Assembly: GCA_019671005.1 (NCBI GenBank)
Contig: CM033717.1
Span: 72,709,850-72,773,849, forward strand
Origin: Hibiscus mutabilis
Lineage: Eukaryota; Streptophyta; Magnoliopsida; Malvales; Malvaceae
DNA: 64,000 nt
Direction of reading: 5' to 3'
Numbering within the stretch: position 1 is the first letter of the stretch; each line of letters begins with the position of its first letter. The notes beneath the pieces are model-generated. The model ran no database searches. It had not been told where the DNA came from and worked only from the letters and a program-made list of their open reading frames with translations. Position numbers and translations under genes: made by a program. Positions 60,301-64,000 of this stretch are shown piece by piece.

Positions 60301-61535
60301 TATATGTTGTATATGTATGAAACACATATTCTTAAAGGACAATGAAGAACAAGAGGTTTCTCATTTCAGAGTTTGAACATTCATAGTTAGTGGAAAAATA
60401 AATAAATAACCACCAAATCTCTTGAAAGGCAGAAGAAATTGAACTAAAGAGCAATCAGATCATTCTAATAAATTCTTGTTAAAATTTTGTAAACCCTGGT
60501 GGTGGTTATATATTTTTTCTTTCTTTCAAGTAATGCTATAAATACACACACCGACTTACTTGCATGCTTGTGAGCACAAACATAAAGAAAACAATTTGAC
60601 CATTTAGAGCTATGATTTATGAGATTGAAGCATAAGTGCTATTTGTGATCTCGTAGTGCCTTTGATTTTTTTGCAAGTAGTATTGTATCTTGTTTTTGAT
60701 GCTTTGTATTAACTTTGAGTTTTTGGAAGATGGGGAAGCACAAAAGTTATGAGTTCGCCATCTTCTTTTAGTAGAACTATTTCTCTAATGAAATTATCTT
60801 TGAAGGTGTCTGAAGCATCCGTCAGCAGAAACCGCAGTACCATTATTGTGCCAGCAGGAAGTACCAGGGATGAAGGGTGGGCAGCCTTCAGGAACATATT
60901 GGCAGATATCAACGAGGCGTCAAGGCTTTTCATATTGCCAAATCAGGTATCTTTGTGTTACATTCCTGTGCTCCTCCCTTTCCAGTTTTCTGCTGTTATA
61001 CATCAATTCCAAATTTAGTTTCATTTAATCTTTCAATCTGGTTGTCTTTTGAAACAGCAAGGTTCTGAACCTTCAGAAAAACTTGTTGGGCTTTCAGATG
61101 ATGTTGGGGCTGGCTTCATATCTGGACACAACCAGCCTACCTCAAATTCTGATTTGAATGTAGATAGATCAGTTGAATTGCCAGCACAAGACGAAATCGG
61201 TAACATGGGGGTTTCAAAGGTTATCAGAGTTGATCAGAAGAGGTTTTTCTTTGATCTCGGGAGCAACAACAGAGGACATTTCTTGAAGATATCTGAAGTA
61301 TTTTCTCCCTTCAACTCTCTTTCTCTTCCTTTCATATATATATGTATATATAGGTTGATAATAGGATGGATCAACATTGCAGGTTGCAGGTTCCGACCGG
61401 TCTTCCATCATTCTCCCACTGTCAGGATTAAAGCAATTCCACGAAATAGTGGGTCATTTTGTGGAGATAACAAAGGATCGCGTGGAAGGAATGAGTGGTG
61501 CAAATGTTCGAACAGTGGATCCACCTCAAAGGTGA
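57367..61535 (+). CDS. PURA1: PUR-alpha type nucleic-acid-binding protein (296 aa, four exons)
   Basis: Exons are 57367-57723, 60806-60946, 61058-61297 and 61383-61535; every junction is phase 0 with GT-AG ends. The 296 residues equal the length I recall for Arabidopsis Pur-alpha 1. After a Gly-rich start (residues 5-25) come three PUR repeats: about 28-93 (KLFYFDLKENPRGRYLKISE), 95-160 (KVFYFDIGENRRGRFLKVSE) and 221-280 (KRFFFDLGSNNRGHFLKISE). Repeats I and II form the single-strand-binding unit and III the dimer unit. The family binds purine-rich single-stranded DNA and RNA; plant members bind telo-box promoter elements. Intron 1 is 3.1 kb and holds no convincing gene. The shadow frame at 57240-57674 is spurious. 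Confidence 0.95.
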
Positions 61536-63285
61536 ATAGCCTGGTAAAATAAATAAATCCTGATTCTGTTAAGTTTGGTTTAAAGCCCTGTAGTAGTTGT
61601 TTGATAAGTGATGAAATTGTGGTGTGGTCGCTTGTGCTGTGCTCTGTTAGTTTCATCCCACCTGCTCTCATTCAAGGCTTGGAAATAATCCGATTCTTAA
61701 TCTGTTTGATTAACAGATAAATATTGGAGATATAAGTTGTGAAGCTTAGTTAGTTTCATAGGGAAATAATGGAGATAAAGCTTTTGGATAAATTGTAGTT
61801 TGACCCCTCGTAATAAATGCTTAATTATTGTGTTTTCCTTTCCTTTCTTTTTTTTTTACCGTAGTAAGCATTATACGCCACGTTCATTTGTATTCTATTA
61901 CGTTGTTAAGCTATTTGTTATCTGTCTCCACGCTTTAACTTTATATGCAGTTGTGGATTTTTGTTTTCCCTTTTTCACATATACTGACAAGTGGAAGCTC
62001 ATATTTAAAGGTAAAATTATATATAAAAAAACAAAGTCCATTTTTCTCAACGATATCTTTTTATCTTTTATGTTTCTCTTAAATTTAATCATGTGTATAT
62101 TATTTCTGGTTGTAATTCCATATTATTTATTTGATATTTTTCCAATAGCATATTATTTGATATATTACACTTTTTTAACGATATACATCCTAAATCACAA
62201 ATAATTATAAATAATAAAACAAATTACATTAAAACTCAAAGGGTGTAGATGCAATAAACGCAAAATTTATCACGTTTTAGTAAAATTTGTTTAGTCTTCG
62301 AACTAAAATTCAGTAATTATATGCTTCAGTCGGACCAATTCATACACATTGACAAATAATGATAAAAGGATATCAAAATCTAAAGAAACTATCAATTTTG
62401 TGATCATAAAAATGGACTAAAACTACAATAAAAACAAGTAAAGAAATTACAACGGAAATAGACGAAGAAGCTAACATAAAGCAAATAAAATTAGACATGT
62501 GACGAAACAAAACATATAAAACAAAAGAAAAGTAAAGAAAACACGATCGCTCATAAAAATAGACGATGCTTATATATATATATAATCAAACGAAAAATTA
62601 AAATCAATCGACCGTATAAAGGTTGTCACCATAAATGACACACATAAAAAACAACAACAAAAAGAAGTTTTTTCAAAAAAATAACTACCCATAAAATAAT
62701 TAAGTAGTTATTTAATCGATTGCACTTGTATATAAGAATATGAATTTTAATGCAAAAGAAATCATCTACAATTGAATTTTTTTCCCAAAAAAATATATAA
62801 TATTGAAACACGACGTTTTTTCTAATATAAACACGTTAGTTTTATTAAAATAAAAAAAATAAGAAATATAATGAGAGTTTACAACTCAGGTAAATAAACT
62901 TGATCTGAACATATTCTTAAAAATACGAAAATTAATGTCTCTAGATTATAAACAGGATCATACAAAAAAAGGTAAAAACTCTAACTCAAAGGCTCAGACA
63001 AGAAAGGTATAAACATCACCAAAGTTCGACGATGAAGGGTAAAAACCAACAACAAGCAATATTAAAAAATGCATATTACAATAATAAGGCACGTTGACAA
63101 CACGATCATTACTATAACTCAATCGCGAACAAGAACGGTGACTGTGAGCTTATATCTAATCCAGTTCGAGGGTCCAAAACAGAGAGATCAACAGGATAAT
63201 CAAAAGAGTGTCTTCTTGATCAGTTGTGGCGACATCAAATCTAACTAAAAATTATCAACGATCGATAACTAACATTAAAAATAAT
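61536..63285. other. PURA1 3' flank and AT-rich intergenic DNA
   Basis: The 3' UTR probably ends within the first few hundred bases. The remainder is AT-rich with only chance frames (for example 61800-62204, Phe/Tyr-rich). No element ends are recognised. Confidence 0.45.
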
Positions 63286-64000
63286 GTCGTCACTATTATG
63301 AATATCTTTATTTATGGTGGATATCTATATATTAAATGAGACTTTAATGTACTTTATTATTAAGGTTTAATACACATTAAAACTAGGGTTTTCATCTTAT
63401 GCCTATAAATATAGAGTTTGGAGAAAATATTGTACACAACCCTACTTTGAGAATATAATACAAGTCTCTCTCTTTGTCTCTCATCTTGTTCTTGTTCATC
63501 TATTTTATTCTTGCTCTTTACTTTATTCACAACATGTTATCAGCACGATCTCGCTCAATAACCGTAGTTCTTGTTGGCACTTCTTGAAAAAGATTTTAGC
63601 AAAATATTGGTGACTACATCTACCGTATATTCAACTTAACTTAAAAAGTCTGGTATGTTTTCTTATTTATATATCGATATAGTGGTTGGTTAATCACTCT
63701 AATATTAAGGTTAGTGTATTTTGATATAATATTTGATTATTATTTTGTTCTAATATTTAATGACATTTTGTTGCATCGAGTTTATATATATAATTTCAGG
63801 AATAAATATCGAGCCTTCAACGAAACCTACGATGACAACTTAGTTTGAAAATTATGGTGATAGAATGACTAACGTCTACTTTAAGGAAAGTGAAGAAAGC
63901 GGTGGATTGACTATTCCACTCGACAATGATGTTTTTCGAGTTCCCCGGGCTATATGAACCTCAACAATTTTTCCTATTTATTTTTTCTTTATATATATAC
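63286..64000 (+). mobile_element. Ty1/copia-like 5' LTR end and leader, running off the window
   Basis: A TATA element CCTATAAATATAGAG (63402) is followed by a CT-rich leader and an LTR end ACTTTATTCACAACA (63534). Directly after comes TGTTATCAGCACGATC, a primer-site phrase typical of a group of plant copia elements. The LTR start is not fixed; 63286 is approximate. A first ATG at 63832 meets a stop after three codons, so the visible gag start is either broken or lies further on. The element continues beyond 64000. Confidence 0.6.

Overview
This 64 kb window is plant nuclear DNA, most likely from cotton (Gossypium) or a close Malvaceae relative. The genes have spliceosomal introns, intergenic DNA is AT-rich, and most of the sequence is transposon-derived. 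The lineage guess rests on the extra ORF upstream of gag in the large retrotransposon, which resembles the DUF7745-type ORF common in cotton genomes; this is recognition, not a search result. I see no sign of bacterial, viral or organellar sequence.

Layout. 1-18 kb is a transposon graveyard: a palindromic MITE, a degenerate CGTTCG-rich repeat, two Tat-type solo LTRs placed tail to tail (2156-6528 plus, 6535-8966 minus), an antisense integrase relic (10160-11085), and a 1.7 kb foldback element with Pol III-like boxes in both arms (13633-15330). 18.0-20.8 kb holds an intact cytosolic pyruvate kinase gene. 23.0-24.7 kb holds a broken LINE ORF1 interrupted by a miniature LTR element (TRIM). 24.7-41.3 kb is a long Ty3/gypsy element of the Tat/Ogre lineage with a 2.9 kb 5' LTR, tRNA-Arg primer site, extra ORF1, gag-pro, a predicted intron, pol with two RNase H domains, a 3' hairpin array and a truncated 3' LTR. 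43.1-44.8 kb holds a minus-strand RING-H2 E3 ligase gene. 48.1-49.0 kb holds a minus-strand gene for a small multi-pass membrane protein (AGTRAP-like). 51.8-55.6 kb is another Tat solo LTR. 57.4-61.5 kb holds a PUR-alpha gene. From about 63.3 kb a Ty1/copia-like LTR and leader run off the window.

How it fits together. The four host genes are unrelated housekeeping or regulatory genes (glycolysis, ubiquitination, a membrane protein, a nucleic-acid-binding protein) separated by layered insertions; they form no pathway cluster. The insertion order LINE, then TRIM, then the Tat element disrupting the remnant can be partly read from the sequence. The Tat element carries 15 in-frame stops and about five frameshifts, so it cannot be autonomous now, although its LTR portions still look alike.

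Most worth a second look is the array of 18 potential hairpins just upstream of the 3' LTR (38961-39760). Each has a near-constant 8-nt loop, and the stems vary in a compensatory way (Watson-Crick swaps plus G.U wobbles on the sense strand). A second stem-loop, near the 3' end of the LTRs, also shows compensatory changes among the four LTR copies. Both suggest RNA structure maintained in these retrotransposons. All splice structures are predictions from reading frames and splice-site sequence only.
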